Origin: Calliopum simillimum
Taxonomy: Eukaryota > Arthropoda > Insecta > Diptera > Lauxaniidae
Direction: 5' to 3'
NCBI GenBank assembly: GCA_951812925.1
Contig: OX638370.1
Span: 1,884,001 to 1,948,000, forward strand
DNA length: 64,000 nucleotides
Of the stretch, positions 47,420-59,350 are shown piece after piece. The notes under the pieces were generated by a model, which had not been told where the DNA came from, made no database searches, and was given only the letters and a program-made list of their open reading frames with translations. Both the position numbers and the translations under genes were made by a program. Numbering within the stretch: the first letter of the stretch is position 1; each line of letters opens with the position of its first letter.

Positions 47420-50345
47420 CATTATAGATACCAAAATTTGGTAATAATAGACAAATCTTTATATGTGATACAGGCGAATTAAATATTTTATACTATTTAG
47501 CATGTGATATATTTGAGTGAATTACTTTGATCAGATATAACCAACCAATCAGACCAACTATAAATTTATTTGAGGGAATTATTATTCTCAGTGTACTAAA
47601 CTACTACATTTATCTGTTATGCTTTTATAAGTGTTTATGTGAACGTGTGCGTTTGTTTGTTTTCCTCTGCGTCTGTCATTTATTTTTTTATTCAGAAATT
47701 CCCTTGTATTGTAGCCAACCGTAGCCAATTTGAAGCTGCCAAATAGAACTCGCACGCACTGCTGCCACTACGCTGACATTCCATGTTTACGTGATTGTTT
47801 ACGTCTGTGTCTAGGTTTTTGTCGTTTTCAGAAATGCTTCGATTTTTGACGCTGTCGCTGAAATCAAGCTTTGCTGTACAACTACACTGTGCGACAAATC
47901 TCAACTTCAAACAATATAATACTACTATGTTTCTACCAGAGATTTATGAGATGATATAAGGCTGTTTCAAGATTTAGCTCTAAGTATGGACGCAAATCAC
48001 ATGATTTAAAATACAAAACTAAATCTATTTCTGCCGAGCACCTCTTAACTTTGACAATTGGTAATAAAGGCATTAAAAATAAAGCAGATAGAAGACAAAT
48101 ATTAAAAAGAAAATGAATAATCACTTTTATTTTACCGCTTATGACATTTACTGTCAAAACTATATAAATCTCTTTTGACCGGTGTAAATGGGTAAGGTAT
48201 AAGTATTTCGATATAAGTATTTCAGCACAGCTAAATCTCGAATTGAAACGTAGTATAACAATAGGTCGAAATTGTCATATTTTAGTTTAAAATCTAATGA
48301 TGTGATACTCGTATGTTAGAATGACGCGCTTGGATCTACAAATTAATTTCGTACAAGGAACCTTTATATAGTTTTGCAAGAAATATTTCTTATACATTAT
48401 ACAGGTCGCTTTTCCTAGTTTTTGAAACAACCATGACTAAATTTAGTAAATTTGCATGTATTTTCTTTTGATTTTTAAATCATAAACCTATTTTGAAAAT
48501 CCAGATATTTTTATTTTTTGTCAATAGCCCTGAATGTTGGATGAATCGGATAATCCTTGAGACTGTTTATCAAAAAAACAAAATCAAAATCTAAGAACTC
48601 TAAGTGAAAGATGATCTCAGTATCAAAATATCGTTCTATCAAAGATCGATAAAACAAAGTACATGCTTTCCAGTAAATTCAGAAACATTTTTTCAGCTTA
48701 CCCTAGAATTAATTAAGTCTAAGTACCAATTTTTAATATAAATGCATTATGTTTGAAGTTAATACTTTCACTACTCACGGCTTATTGACAATTACTGGAT
48801 GACATAATTTTCATAAGAGGCCACAATAAAAATTGCAGTATAGTTTTCCCAAGCTAAACATGATTACAACATAAACTTTTCAAAGTATCAGAAATAAAAA
48901 TGAGAAATCTTTTTAAAGCAAAACTGTCATAATCTCAGCATTAAGAGTGAAGACACCGACAACAGCAAAAATTGGCACTGGCAATGTGCCAGTAAGGAAA
49001 CCCCGAACATAAATCTGCTGCTTAAACGGCACAACACTGCAACAACACTGGAAGCATTTTGATGACTTAAACAGCGTTAAAACAGTGCAACAAAGGCAAT
49101 AACAGCAACAGCAACAGCAACAGTGCTTGTCAATGCTGCCAAATTTTGGCATTTCGTTTAAGGCTATTTGTGTGTCTGTATGTGTGTGTTGGTTATCCTT
49201 AGCAAATGCACAAAGTTGGCCAAAATGGAATTTAACCGTAAACCTGCCGTAAAACCTCAATTTTAGCTTTAGAAGCCAACAGAATACCGAAAAACAAACA
49301 AACAGGTAAAGAAACTTGGGATGTAAGGCAGCTGCTCCCCTTGAGAAAACAATGAAAGACTTCGACATCTTTAGCGGCGAATGTGAAATGTGAATGGGGG
49401 TTGTTTGATGAGGTGTTTTTTCTTTTGTATATTTGGGTTTGTGTTCATTTGTTTGCTAGGCAGGTAAATATTGAAAAATAATTAAAAATTTAAATTTGTC
49501 ATTAATTTGTGATACAAGTTTTCTAAAAGCAAAGGCAGATTTGAGGTACATATTTCGAAAATGCTTACACTACTTTTTCTTTTAAATGAAAACTCATAAT
49601 TTAAATTTTTATCAAAGGTTTTACTACGACTGTATTCAAATTGCTTTGTAATCCCTAAGGGGGCCTGTGAATTTAGTTTTATTTCGTTGTCTTTTCAGTT
49701 CATTTATTTTGTATTCCTTTTCCTTGTAATACGTGCAGAGTATTTTCGTACTTTTATCATTCTCTGAATTCAAGTGAACCTTCTTGATGTTCAAACTTTT
49801 TCTTAACCTTAACAAATACAAAGTGGAGTAAGCATTTTGGTAGTTACGCTTTGATGTTGCGCTGAATTGTCCCCGGTCAGTAGAAGTCACCATCATTACT
49901 ATGGTAAGTCTGTCTGAGTCTGTCTCAGTAGTTTGATAGTTTGAACTAAGTCCATGTATTGGTCATGTTGGAACTTGTTTTTTTGTTGTTGTGCTGTTTT
50001 GTTTTTTTGTTTCTTTAGTTCAGTAAACTTTGTTGAAAGACATTTTCAATTTTCAACTTGATGTTGTTGACTTCAGTACTACGAAATACTTGACTTGGTA
50101 ATTTTTTTTTTGTATCTTCTTGCCTTTGTTAGTTTGCTTAGAAGAACTTTTGGCAAGCAGTCAAAGATAAAAAAGAAAATCGTCACATTTTACTGCATAT
50201 TTACTTCAAGTCATGAGTAAATGTAGTTTTTTTTTTTTTAATTTTTGTTAGGTATGAGTGTTTCGATAGTTGTGCTTATTTTGAACACAAAAAGTAGTCT
50301 CATCACTATGTGTTCACAGTCAGTCGTAACCGCTGGAGAGCCACT
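47420..50345. other. Intronic non-coding sequence
   Basis: It contains CAGCAACAGCAACAG near 49102-49120 and T runs. The 151-codon minus frame at 49368-48913 contains a Cys run from the triplet repeat and is a chance frame. Confidence 0.5.
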
Positions 50346-50347
50346 AT

Positions 50348-51664
50348 CACGGGGGTTCAAAACATTTTTTAACCCTCAAGTTGCATCACTCAGAAAGTTT
50401 TTATATTTTCGTGTTCAGGGTACTTTCCTTATCACATAAAAAAAAAAAAATTAAGAAAATCCTTCGGGCGCTATTTTTTTAAATCGAATTTTCCGTTTTT
50501 GGCAAAGTTGAGTTAAGTCAAAAATAACATGCGAAAACTAAAATCAATAAAAAGGAACACGAATAGTCATTTCTAACTAACTTTTGGATGCTGAATTCAA
50601 ATCCGTTAACAAAATCGATCTATCTCTACAGAATTTTGAGATTTCCTAACCCAAAAATTACCGAAATATAAGATTTTTCGTGATATTTTCCTACTTTTGA
50701 GGTTATGTAACACGACAGTGTAATACTTTGTCATAAAACCTGTTATGTTAGTTAAAAGCACATATCTTTGCGTACAAAACTTTTTTTAAATTATATCAAT
50801 ATCTTTTCTTTTCTTGGAGTTATCCTAACCTAAAAATTTGAAAAGAAACAAAAACAAGATTTTCGACTATATTGGAGGCTACATAGAGAACGCACGAAAC
50901 TTTGTTGGTCTTTTAGACGAACTGCATCACTTATAATCATTTATTGTCTTCAAAATGAGCTATCAAATAGTCATCTACGATTTTTCTATACAAAGTTATG
51001 AGCTCTTTATGCCAAAACAAGTAGTACGCTGAAGCTAAAAAGTTAGTTTGCTTAAAATTGTTGTGACGAAGAAGGGAAAATTCGTAGGTGACCACTCGAT
51101 GGCTGATTTTGAAGACGAGGGATTGTAGTAAGTAATTCAGTTAGTATAGAAGAGCAGAAAAATTTCGTGCGTTCTCTATGTAGCCTTCAACGTAGTCGAA
51201 AATCTTGTTTTTGTTTCTTTTTAAATTTTTAGGTTAGGATAACTCCGAGAAAAAAAAAGATATTGATAGAATTTAAAAAGAGTTTTGTACGCAAAGATAT
51301 TTGCTTTTAACTAACATAACAGGTTTTATGACAAAGTATTACACTGTCTTGTTACATAACCTCAAAAGTGGAAAAAAATCACGAAAAATCTTATATTTTG
51401 GTAGTTTTTGGGATCTGAGTTCAGCATCGAAAAGTTGGTTAAAAATTACTATTCGTGTTCCTTTTTATTAATCTTAGTTTTCGCATGTTATTTTTGACTT
51501 AATTCAACTTTGCCAAAAGCGGAAAATTCGATATAAAAAAAAGCGCCCGACGGATTTTCTTAATTTTTTTTTTTATATGATAAGGAAAGTACCCTGAACA
51601 CGAAAATATAAAAACTTTCCGAGTGATGCAACTTGAGGGTTAAAAAATGTTTTGAACCCCCGTG
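50348..51664. mobile_element. Long foldback element (1.3 kb)
   Basis: The left end CACGGGGGTTCAAAACAT and the right end ATGTTTTGAACCCCCGTG are exact inverses. The match continues through AACCCTCAAGTTGCATCACTC and GTGTTCAGGGTACTTTCC, and deep into the element through CTACATAGAGAACGCACGAAA / TTTCGTGCGTTCTCTATGTAG. Arms span roughly 50348-50990 and 51085-51664 with about 100 bases of loop. The right arm has a deletion of some 50 bases near 51410. The flanks are CTAT on both sides, a possible 4-bp target duplication. No coding capacity. Confidence 0.88.
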
Positions 51665-51968
51665 CTATGGAATGAAAATCACACTGCGATCGATCACAGT
51701 ATCGTTATCAATCACTAGTGTCCCCAGCAAAGTTTCCTAAAGTTCTAATTTGGTTTTTTTTCCGCGAGTTTTGGAACATAATTTTAATAGACCAATCTGT
51801 GAAAAAACATTGAAAACGAGCTTTGGATATTATTAAGGAGGCACCCGACTTTTTTTTTAAAAAAGATATTTTGTTCAAATTTTAGAAAAAAAAGATACAT
51901 TCAGACTTGGGGGTTTGGCATTAAATTTTATTTTTTTCTTAACTTAGTGCTTGCGAAAAAATTGCAAA
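51665..51968. other. Intronic non-coding sequence
   Basis: About 300 bases between two mobile elements. Nothing is recognised. Confidence 0.5.
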
Positions 51969-51970
51969 TA

Positions 51971-52480
51971 CCCTGTAGGACTGATGGAGCCAATTGTCTC
52001 AATAGTCCTATCTTTGGTCTGGTTTTGTTGTAAGTAGTCCATAATGGACTATACTTAAAACTAGAATATATTATTTAAATTAACAATTGTACCAAAAACA
52101 GTCTAAATGTAATGCAGAGTCGGAGAGGCACAGGTTCAAATCTTCCACGCGATGATTTTCAATTCCAATTTTTAAATTTCTATTAATTTGTACACAATTT
52201 GTGTGAAGAGTCTTCGGAGCAGAAAATAAAACATATATCCAAAATAGCCAAGCTAAAAAATAATAAAAAATTAATAAAAAAACAATCATCCATACTGAGA
52301 TTCGAACCCGGAACGCATTGGTCAGAAATATATAACAATCTCTTTAGCACATTCGGCTATGAAACCTTTTGAAATTTTTGTGTAAAATTTGAATTTCAAA
52401 CTAAATTTGTTGAAATTTATAAATAATATCAAATAATGGCATTATTCTGGTCCGCATGTAATGCATAAGGAGACAATTGA
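51971..52480. mobile_element. Composite non-autonomous element with tRNA-like boxes, family C copy 1
   Basis: It aligns with 63139-63756 from CCCTGTA-GAC-GATGGAG to GTTGAAATTTATAAATAA. A plus-facing Pol III B-box-like AGGTTCAAATC lies at 52132-52142. A minus-facing tRNA-like head (52370 to 52291) has TAGCCGAATG as A box and GGGTTCGAATCT as B box. The outer CAATTGTCTC (51991) and GAGACAATTG (52470-52479) are inverted, and a second GAGACAATT copy lies at 52511. The class is uncertain: SINE-like heads inside an inverted-repeat element. Confidence 0.65.
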
Positions 52481-52529
52481 CTTTTTTCTGATCCGATTGT
52501 AATGCATAAGGAGACAATTTGTTACGCCC

Positions 52530-54550
52530 AATGACAAACAATGTAAAACGTAAACAGAACTGAATATGTGATGAGACCAGAATTTGGACTAGTCGGTTTA
52601 TTCCATAGAGTAGTTTGCATACTAGTTTTTAAATGAACTGTTTAATAGTGAAAATTTTTCGTTGGCATTACCAGAATTTTTGGGTAATGATAAAATTTAC
52701 ACTATCACTAAATTAAGTGGATAAAATTAATCACTATCTCTAAGTTTAATAATGGTTGTGGAATAATTTTCACTATCAAAAAATTATTTTTGTGGTAGTG
52801 AAAAGCTCAATGAACTAAAAATTTTGTGCATTGCCCACAAGTTTGGATATTTCAATGGATGTATCACTACCATGTTGATTTTCGAATTCTTCTTTCAAAA
52901 AGCCAATTGTTTAGCCAGCAGTTTGATAGTTGGTACCTACTGCCCTGTTGAAACCAAATGTCTGGTCTTGCAATTTTTGCTTACTCGTTTTTAAAGCTTT
53001 TGAAATATTTCCTTACATTCTTCGAATGTTTAACGTTATACCTAACTCAAAAAAGTTAATTTCAGTAAATTAGTTTTGCTGAAAAATTTCGCTTTCACTA
53101 TATGAAGTACCAAAGTGCTAGTCAAAGCATAATTTGTACTTGGTCCCTTTCAAGATTGCTTGAAATTGTCAGCGTTTATGTATGTAAGTTGCCATGAAAT
53201 CCATATAAAAGAATGTTTTCATTCGAATTTTAATATAAATAGCTTTTGTTATGTACATAATATTTCCATTAAAATTTTCTACGAATTCCATTTGTTGTTT
53301 TGCAAGCCCTGCAGTTAATTTCGAATTCAGTGAAAATGGTCATTTATGAAAATGTTGAATAAAATATTTTTCAGTCTGACAGTATATAAATAATTTTACA
53401 GACTTAAAACTTAAGTCCACATACATACATACAAGTAGTTATTGAGGTAGAGGTTAAGGAGTAGCAATTTGAAAATTTTTCTCCACGTTGCAGACAAATA
53501 ATTGAATGGCTTTTTAGCTCAACTTATGAGGGATGATGCCCTCCCGGTAATAAATTCCAATTTTATTTAGTTACTGAAGCAGCAGCAAAGAGGACCCTTG
53601 TCATCATCATCTTCAGGCGATAGCATGAGGTCTTCGCCTAAGTCTCAATGCTTCTTGCTTCATCGTCTTCTTATTTGTTTGCTCCTCTTTTGTATCTTTG
53701 AGTAGCATGAAAAATATGCCATTAAAGTAAATCCACTTGAATTGACTTTTTACCACGCTCTGTTAAGTTGGCAGCATTGTACGTTAAAATGGAATAAACC
53801 AAAGTAGAGTGAGATGAATATATTGAGATGTAGCTAGATATAAGAGTGAGATAGCACTTAAAAAATATGCTGGCAATTTGTTTTAGAGGCGACAAAGACG
53901 ACAGCAAAGTGAAAAGAAAAAGAAAAAGGAAAACGAAAACGAAAAATCTAACAAAGTCTTTAAAAATCTCAACAAAACAGCAGAAATCACATGTCGTTTG
54001 CGGTATTGATGTGTGCGCCTGTATGTGTGTGTGTATGTGTGACAACAGGATATGGGTGTAGGTCGTGGTGGGTCATGTTTTTTTTTCTTCACAACAGTTC
54101 AAAAAGCTCCGTTTCTCGTTTCCGCCTACTGCCGGATGTGTCTGTAGCATGACAGCGTTATTTTGCTTTTTATTTCTTTATTTTTATCCTCTGTTTATTT
54201 ATTTTTAGGAAACTTGATGAGGCATTGAAAACGATTTTTAATGCTGTTCCCACAAAGAAAATGGGATATTGTGATCCTTTTATTGATTTGTTTATTTATT
54301 AAGTAGTAACCAATGTATCATATTACGGCATTATAAAGCGATAAAAGACTGGAATATTGTTTCTGATATAAATTCCAACAAATTTTCCGAAGTTACAATT
54401 TGTTTTTTAAAAAATTTGAAGAAAACTTTTATTTAAAATACTGAACTAAATGCTAAGTAGGTGATTTGTAAATTGATAACAAAACCATGATAGATGATAG
54501 TTGGTCTAAATGCCACATACGAGGGCACCAACAAAAGTTCGCTGAATAGG
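52530..54550. other. Intronic non-coding sequence
   Basis: No gene is supported. CACTATC/GTAGTG phrases near 52700-52800 give weak hairpins. AAAAG/AAACG runs lie at 53910-53945 and TG runs near 54020. Confidence 0.5.
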
Positions 54551-54555
54551 TGCTA

Positions 54556-56210
54556 CTTAGTTTATTATACCCTTACATCCAGGGTATATTTACTTTGTCC
54601 TTCCGTTTGTAACGCGGAGAAAGAGGCATGGCAGATATAGAAAAGTATATGTATTCTTGATCAGTATCACATCCTGAGTCGATATAGCCATGTCCGTCTG
54701 TCTGGCTGGCTGGCTGTGTGTGGAAATACATTTTTTGGAAAAACTTATCAAGATACTTAATTCATTGAAATTTCGTGCACTACTTCCGTCGTCAAAGTTA
54801 GCTTGTGGGATTAAAAATGAGCAAAATCGGTCAAAGAACACGGCTACCGCCCATACAAAAAATATATTTAAAATGCAACTTTAGGAGTATTTTTACCGCA
54901 ATGCAGCCAATTACACATAAATACTATGAATAGTTAGCGCAAGCTCTGTGCAAAAACTGGGCAAATTTGGACAAAAGGGTGTGGCACCTCCCATATAAGC
55001 CTAAGCGTAAAAATGTTACAGTGAAAACGTTTTTTGAGACAATCCTTCTAAATTTCACACAGACACACACTGGTTCAAAATCCTTAAAAGCTGGCCAAAA
55101 GTCGGAAAAAAAGTTTTTTTAAATTAACTTTTTATGGACCGTATTTTCTAACAGATATTCATAGATCTCAAAAAATTTGTAAGGACGATCCAGGTATTCC
55201 TGCAATGCTGTGAGTTAAAAGTAAAAATTTAGTGTTCATTGTAAAAAATGTGTGGTTACTGTAAAACTGAACCGAATTTAATGTTTGAATATGGAATCTA
55301 TTTGTAAAAGAAAATGCTATCGAACCCCATATTCAGAATTTGCAATAATTTATACTTTTACGGTAATTGTGATTAACTTGAAATCAAATTATTTCACAAA
55401 ATCAGTTTGCAATGGTTATGAAGAAGCTCAGATATAAATTTCACGTCATACCACCAAGATTTTTGTGATTTATAAAGACAGAAAGTTATTCTAACGCATA
55501 TAAAAAAATTGAGGTGCCTTTTTTTGCCTTTTTTGTTTGACGCGATTTTTTCTGAAGCACCCATAGGTAAATTTAACTCATATTGCTTGCCAAGTGTCAA
55601 TAAGTGTTGTCCGCCCGAAATGATAAAATTTTTATAAGTATTATTATACAGCTTATACTCCATGATTGAGGAATCTAAAATCCATTTTTATGTAGATAAA
55701 CTGACCAATGCATACAACTCTATCAAAGTTAAAGTTTTGAAATAAATTTTTATATAAGATATAAAAATTTGTGCAAGTGTTGTTTTCCGCCATTTCTAAT
55801 CCGCCATTTTATTTTAAAAAAATCGATTGTTAGATTAGGAATCAGTGACCCCAAAAACCCCCGAGCAAATTTTTTTCTTGAATTTGGTTGAGTATATATA
55901 CAAATCGTCCGCCATTTCGAATCCGCCATTTTTTTTTTCTAAATTTACCATCAAAATCGTAATCAGTGACCTCAGAAACTCCCAGGTAAAAAATTTCGTC
56001 TCGAAACTTCCATGATTTCGACTTTTGGCCAGCTTTTAGGGATTTTGAATCAGTGTGATACACTAAGAACTATAAATGCAAGCTCTAAGCAAAACCTGAG
56101 TGAACTCGGACAAGAGGACGTGGCACTTCCCATACAAGCAAAATTTTCAAAATACTGCTGTGAAGGGTATTTAATGTTTGGCCAGGCCAAAGGTTACACC
56201 CTTACTAGTT
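54556..56210 (+). mobile_element. TATACCC-type dispersed fly repeat, long copy
   Basis: It starts TTATACCCTTACATCCAGG and continues with TTTGTCCTTCCGTTTGTAACG, ATTCTTGATCAGTATCAC, GTCGATATAGCCATGTCC and GTCTGTCTGGC. It ends with GGGTATTTAATG, the palindrome GTTTGGCCAGGCCAAA and ACACCCTTACTAGTT. Phrases of the type GCAAGCTCT...GACAAGAGGACGTGGCACTTCCCATACAAGC occur twice (about 54940 and 56078), on either side of a nested insertion. The same end occurs inverted at 63757. I cannot name the class. Confidence 0.75.
55065..56060. mobile_element. Inverted-repeat element nested in the TATACCC-type repeat
   Basis: The left end reads CACACTGGTTCAAAATCCTTAAAAGCTGGCCAAAAGTCGG. The right end is its inverse (CGACTTTTGGCCAGC...GGGATTTTGAATCAGTGTG). 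The ends are about 40 bases with four mismatches. The interior has CCGCCATTT-rich phrases repeated (55790-55935). The outer repeat's phrases resume immediately after it, so this is either a nested insertion or an internal inverted duplication. Confidence 0.6.
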
Positions 56211-56214
56211 ATAT

Positions 56215-57560
56215 ATAGATTTATGCAGAAATTGATAAGCTTCAAAAACGCGATATTGAGGACTGATGTAATAAGTGGACTGAAAAAATGAATTGAAATG
56301 AATGGCTGTAGAGGAAATGAAAAAGGATGAAGATCGAAAATAATCAAACAGAAATAATTTTCCTATTTCTCTTCTAACCTACTCAGCAAACCTTGATGAC
56401 TGAAAGAAATCACTCAACTTCAATGATAAATGATGAAAAAAAAAAAAAAATTTAAATTCAAACAAAAAAACACAGGGTGGACAAAAGTTTAAAAATTAAA
56501 AGATTTTGTAAAAAGAAAATCAGAAACAGAACAACAAAAAAATAAAAAAAATGAAATCCGAGAAAAACATCATTTGCCATATCAAGTGGCATCATCAATT
56601 TTACTTTATTTTCTAAAAGACAACACCACGTAAACCAACAAAAAAAAACAAAAACAACATGATGAGAAAAAAACTACAGAACAACAAAACAACATACACA
56701 TCAACATGTAGAGTCCTTTACACAGATTCATTTGGGAGATCAAATGTGAGACACTGAGACACTGAAAAAAAAAAAAACAAAAAGTTTAATTTTTATTTCC
56801 TTTGAATTCGATAATGTTAAATTTGTAAGTCAAAATTAAATCATCTATAAGCCACAAAGTGTAGCGTTATACGTCACGGAGCGGAAGATGGGGTTGCATT
56901 TTCAAGTTTTTTTGCGCCATGAGGTTTACGAACGGCCGCCTCCACTGAACAACTTATAATTTTAGCAATAGAAAAGTTTTAAAAGTTGAAAAAAATTGGC
57001 CCAAAGGATTTAACTTTGCTGCTGTACACTTTTCTCCATGTATGAGCACGTATGTATGTACTCGTATAAAACACTTATATACATATACTTGTACATACAT
57101 ATATAGTATACTCCGTACATGCGAGTGTTTATGTCTCTGTTTAAGTGTATGCAAACGCCATCAATGATGCATCATCAGCCAAGTCCAGTACTTTAGTGTA
57201 ACCTGGGAAACTAAAGCACGGCTGAGTGGACGAAACGAATGAACATGCGAGCAAAAGAGAGGATAGGTAGTTGAATGAATGACCAGAATGATGAGGAGGT
57301 CATCAACGGTTGACGCTAAGGCTTTAATGCTTTTTGGCTGCTGCTCAAATAACCTCAAACTGCAACGAGGACTCTTTTTTTTTTTTTTCATCGCTGCTGC
57401 TGCTGCTACTGCTGCTGATGTCCCAACAAGGATTTCAATGCTGTCGCTGTACAGGCAACCAGCCACAAGTCGTTAGACTCTCGCACTAATGCCGTATTTA
57501 AGTTTAAATATCCTCAACGTGCTTTATGTTTTTTTTCATTCTGTTGCTTTTGTGTCTCCC
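56215..57560. other. Intronic non-coding sequence
   Basis: A-rich with runs of A at 56434-56449 and 56764-56778 and CATA repeats near 57050-57105. T runs and CTGCTG triplets lie near 57372-57418. No gene is supported. Confidence 0.5.
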
Positions 57561-57564
57561 TCAG

Positions 57565-57671
57565 TGGTCAGCCAGTCAACCAGCGCCGGTTCACCATGAG
57601 CTGCCCGGACGGGTTGCGGTGCTTGCTGGTCTATGTCAGATGTACGACTAACTAGGGAATTGGTGGTGCAG
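57565..57671 (+). other. Candidate exon: GC-rich island with strong splice signals
   Basis: A long pyrimidine-rich tract ending TGTGTCTCCCTCAG precedes a block of about 60% GC (to about 57650) in an otherwise AT-rich region. A donor-like GTGCAG|GTTAGG follows. Two plus frames are open for about 28 codons, then stop (at 57649-57651 or 57653-57655), so it could only be a terminal coding or a non-coding exon. One minus frame is open for about 50 codons. There is no recognisable protein. It may equally be a conserved regulatory element or chance. Confidence 0.3.
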
Positions 57672-58915
57672 GTTAGGGTTCTTTTTTTACGATTAGTCTA
57701 CTTTGAGTTGAAGGAAAAACTATTGTAAAAAATACGAGGCGTCTACTAAATGAAAACAGGACACTTAAGTGTAGCAAAAAAGAACAAAGGAAGTGGCACA
57801 GTTGATGTGTGGCGGGTGAAACTTAAAAGAGTGCGCTTGAGGAAATGCAAAATAAATGAAAAAAAAAAACGTTTTGTTGTTGGCCCAATACAAACCAAGC
57901 CAAGGCCTACTTGTGATGAGCAGTGCAGAAGGTGTATGGTGTGTGCCAAGAATGAAATGTATATAAATGAAAAATGAATCATCAGTATTGCAGCAGTTCT
58001 GGTCAGTGTCGTCGCTTGAAAGCTGCAAGTTAGGGCAAATGACCGGTGGCGTCACGTGCCACTACGTGCAATTAACGTGTGAAAAGCAATTGCCACTAAA
58101 CCTTAGGAACTTTCTTAATTTTGTGATAAGATATTGTGAAATTCATTATTAAGTTTCGTGAGCTTAAGTAGTTCATGGGGTTTGTGTGCTCACGGCGATA
58201 CTGTTTGGCTCATTAACATTGTTGATAGCGACGCTTCGATAGAGTTAGACAGTATGCAGTACTCGTACATATGTACATATCATGGATGAAGCTGATTTTA
58301 TTGTATCAAAACAAGACTGAACTGATATAATAAGTATGTGTTTGGCAATATTAGAATTTTCATGAAGGACCTTTGCTTTTAACTTTTTTGTTTTTCAAAA
58401 CCATGTGCACACATTCATCATTGAAATAGCGTGCCTAGGTAATTTCTCCTTGATTCTAGTATCATCATTATATGAATAGGCATCGGTTCCGTCCCTGTTT
58501 CTGTGACTTAACCTCAGCCTTTTCGTTTATTTTTTTTTTGTGAGAAAGATCGTATGGTGCAGAAGACTTTCTTTCTTTTTAAAAGTAGGCAATCCTCAAT
58601 GAAAAAAAAAAAAAAAAAACGCTTTGACGGCTAAAGCGCTGGATTGATTCTTATGAAGTTTGGTATGAAGATAATGGTAACACTAAGGAACGATAATATG
58701 ACCATTAGACATGATTTAGTGCACGAGTTCTTGATTTGGGTATGCTGGAGTCCTTAATCTTATGATGTTTGGTAAGAAAATACGTGAGCCAAAAAATGGG
58801 GGGAATCGGATAAATGCTAGGTGAAGCCGCATCGAGGTCAAGGTTCAAAAAAATGGGAAGTAAATCGACAAATAGCGCAATGTAAGACCATCCTCCATTT
58901 TTTTTCTCCTCCCCT
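57672..58915. other. Intronic non-coding sequence
   Basis: No gene is supported. A polar 75-codon plus frame (57750-57977) overlaps similar-length frames on the other strand. A-run at 58601-58619. The phrase ATTCTTATGAAGTTTGGTATG near 58648 resembles transposon-derived TTTTTATGAAATTTGGTATG at 59444. Confidence 0.5.
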
Positions 58916-58917
58916 AT

Positions 58918-59350
58918 TTCTACTCTTTAAGAGGACTCCCCTGCAAAATCGAACTTTTTATGAAATTGTCTCCAATTACAATTACTTTCAGGGTGCCTCA
59001 GGCGGGGTAGAATGTGAAACAAACGTCTATTATTTTTAATCTTTCTACATTTCTTCTCAACATGCTTACCCTCTATCTCTACTTCTTAAGGGGGTTATCC
59101 TGCAAAAATCACATTTTTTATGAAATTGATTCGCTCTTCTTTCAGGGTGCCCTTGGTCCGGAAGAGTGGGGTAGGGGGGTTAGTATATTCGGAAAAAATT
59201 TTGATGGGGAAACAAATAATGGAGGTATGTTCCACCTGAAAGTGGGTTAGGTCTATTTCATAAAAAGTACTTTTTGCATGGCAGTTTCATAAAAAAAAAA
59301 TTATTTTTGCAGAGTAGCCCCCCTAAGTTGTTGAAATAGAGAATAAGCCC
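58918..59350. repeat. Direct plus inverted repeats of a CTTTCAGGGTGCC block
   Basis: TCTACTCTTTAAGAGGACTCCCCTGCAAAA...TTTTTATGAAATTG...TTTCAGGGTGCC (58918-59000) recurs at 59076-59152 as CTCTACTTCTTAAGGGGGTTATCCTGC...CTTTCAGGGTGCC. An inverted piece, GCAGAGTAGCCCCCCTAAGTTGTTGAAATAGAG, follows at 59311-59343. Probably a decayed transposon. Confidence 0.6.

Noticed and set aside
48913..49368. 151-codon minus-strand frame with hydrophobic start
   Set aside because: It contains a poly-Cys run from CAGCAACAG triplets and has no family resemblance or splice/promoter context; a chance frame.
57750..57977. 75-codon Lys/Arg-rich plus-strand frame with a Cys cluster
   Set aside because: Two overlapping minus-strand frames are as long; no conserved motif and no context.
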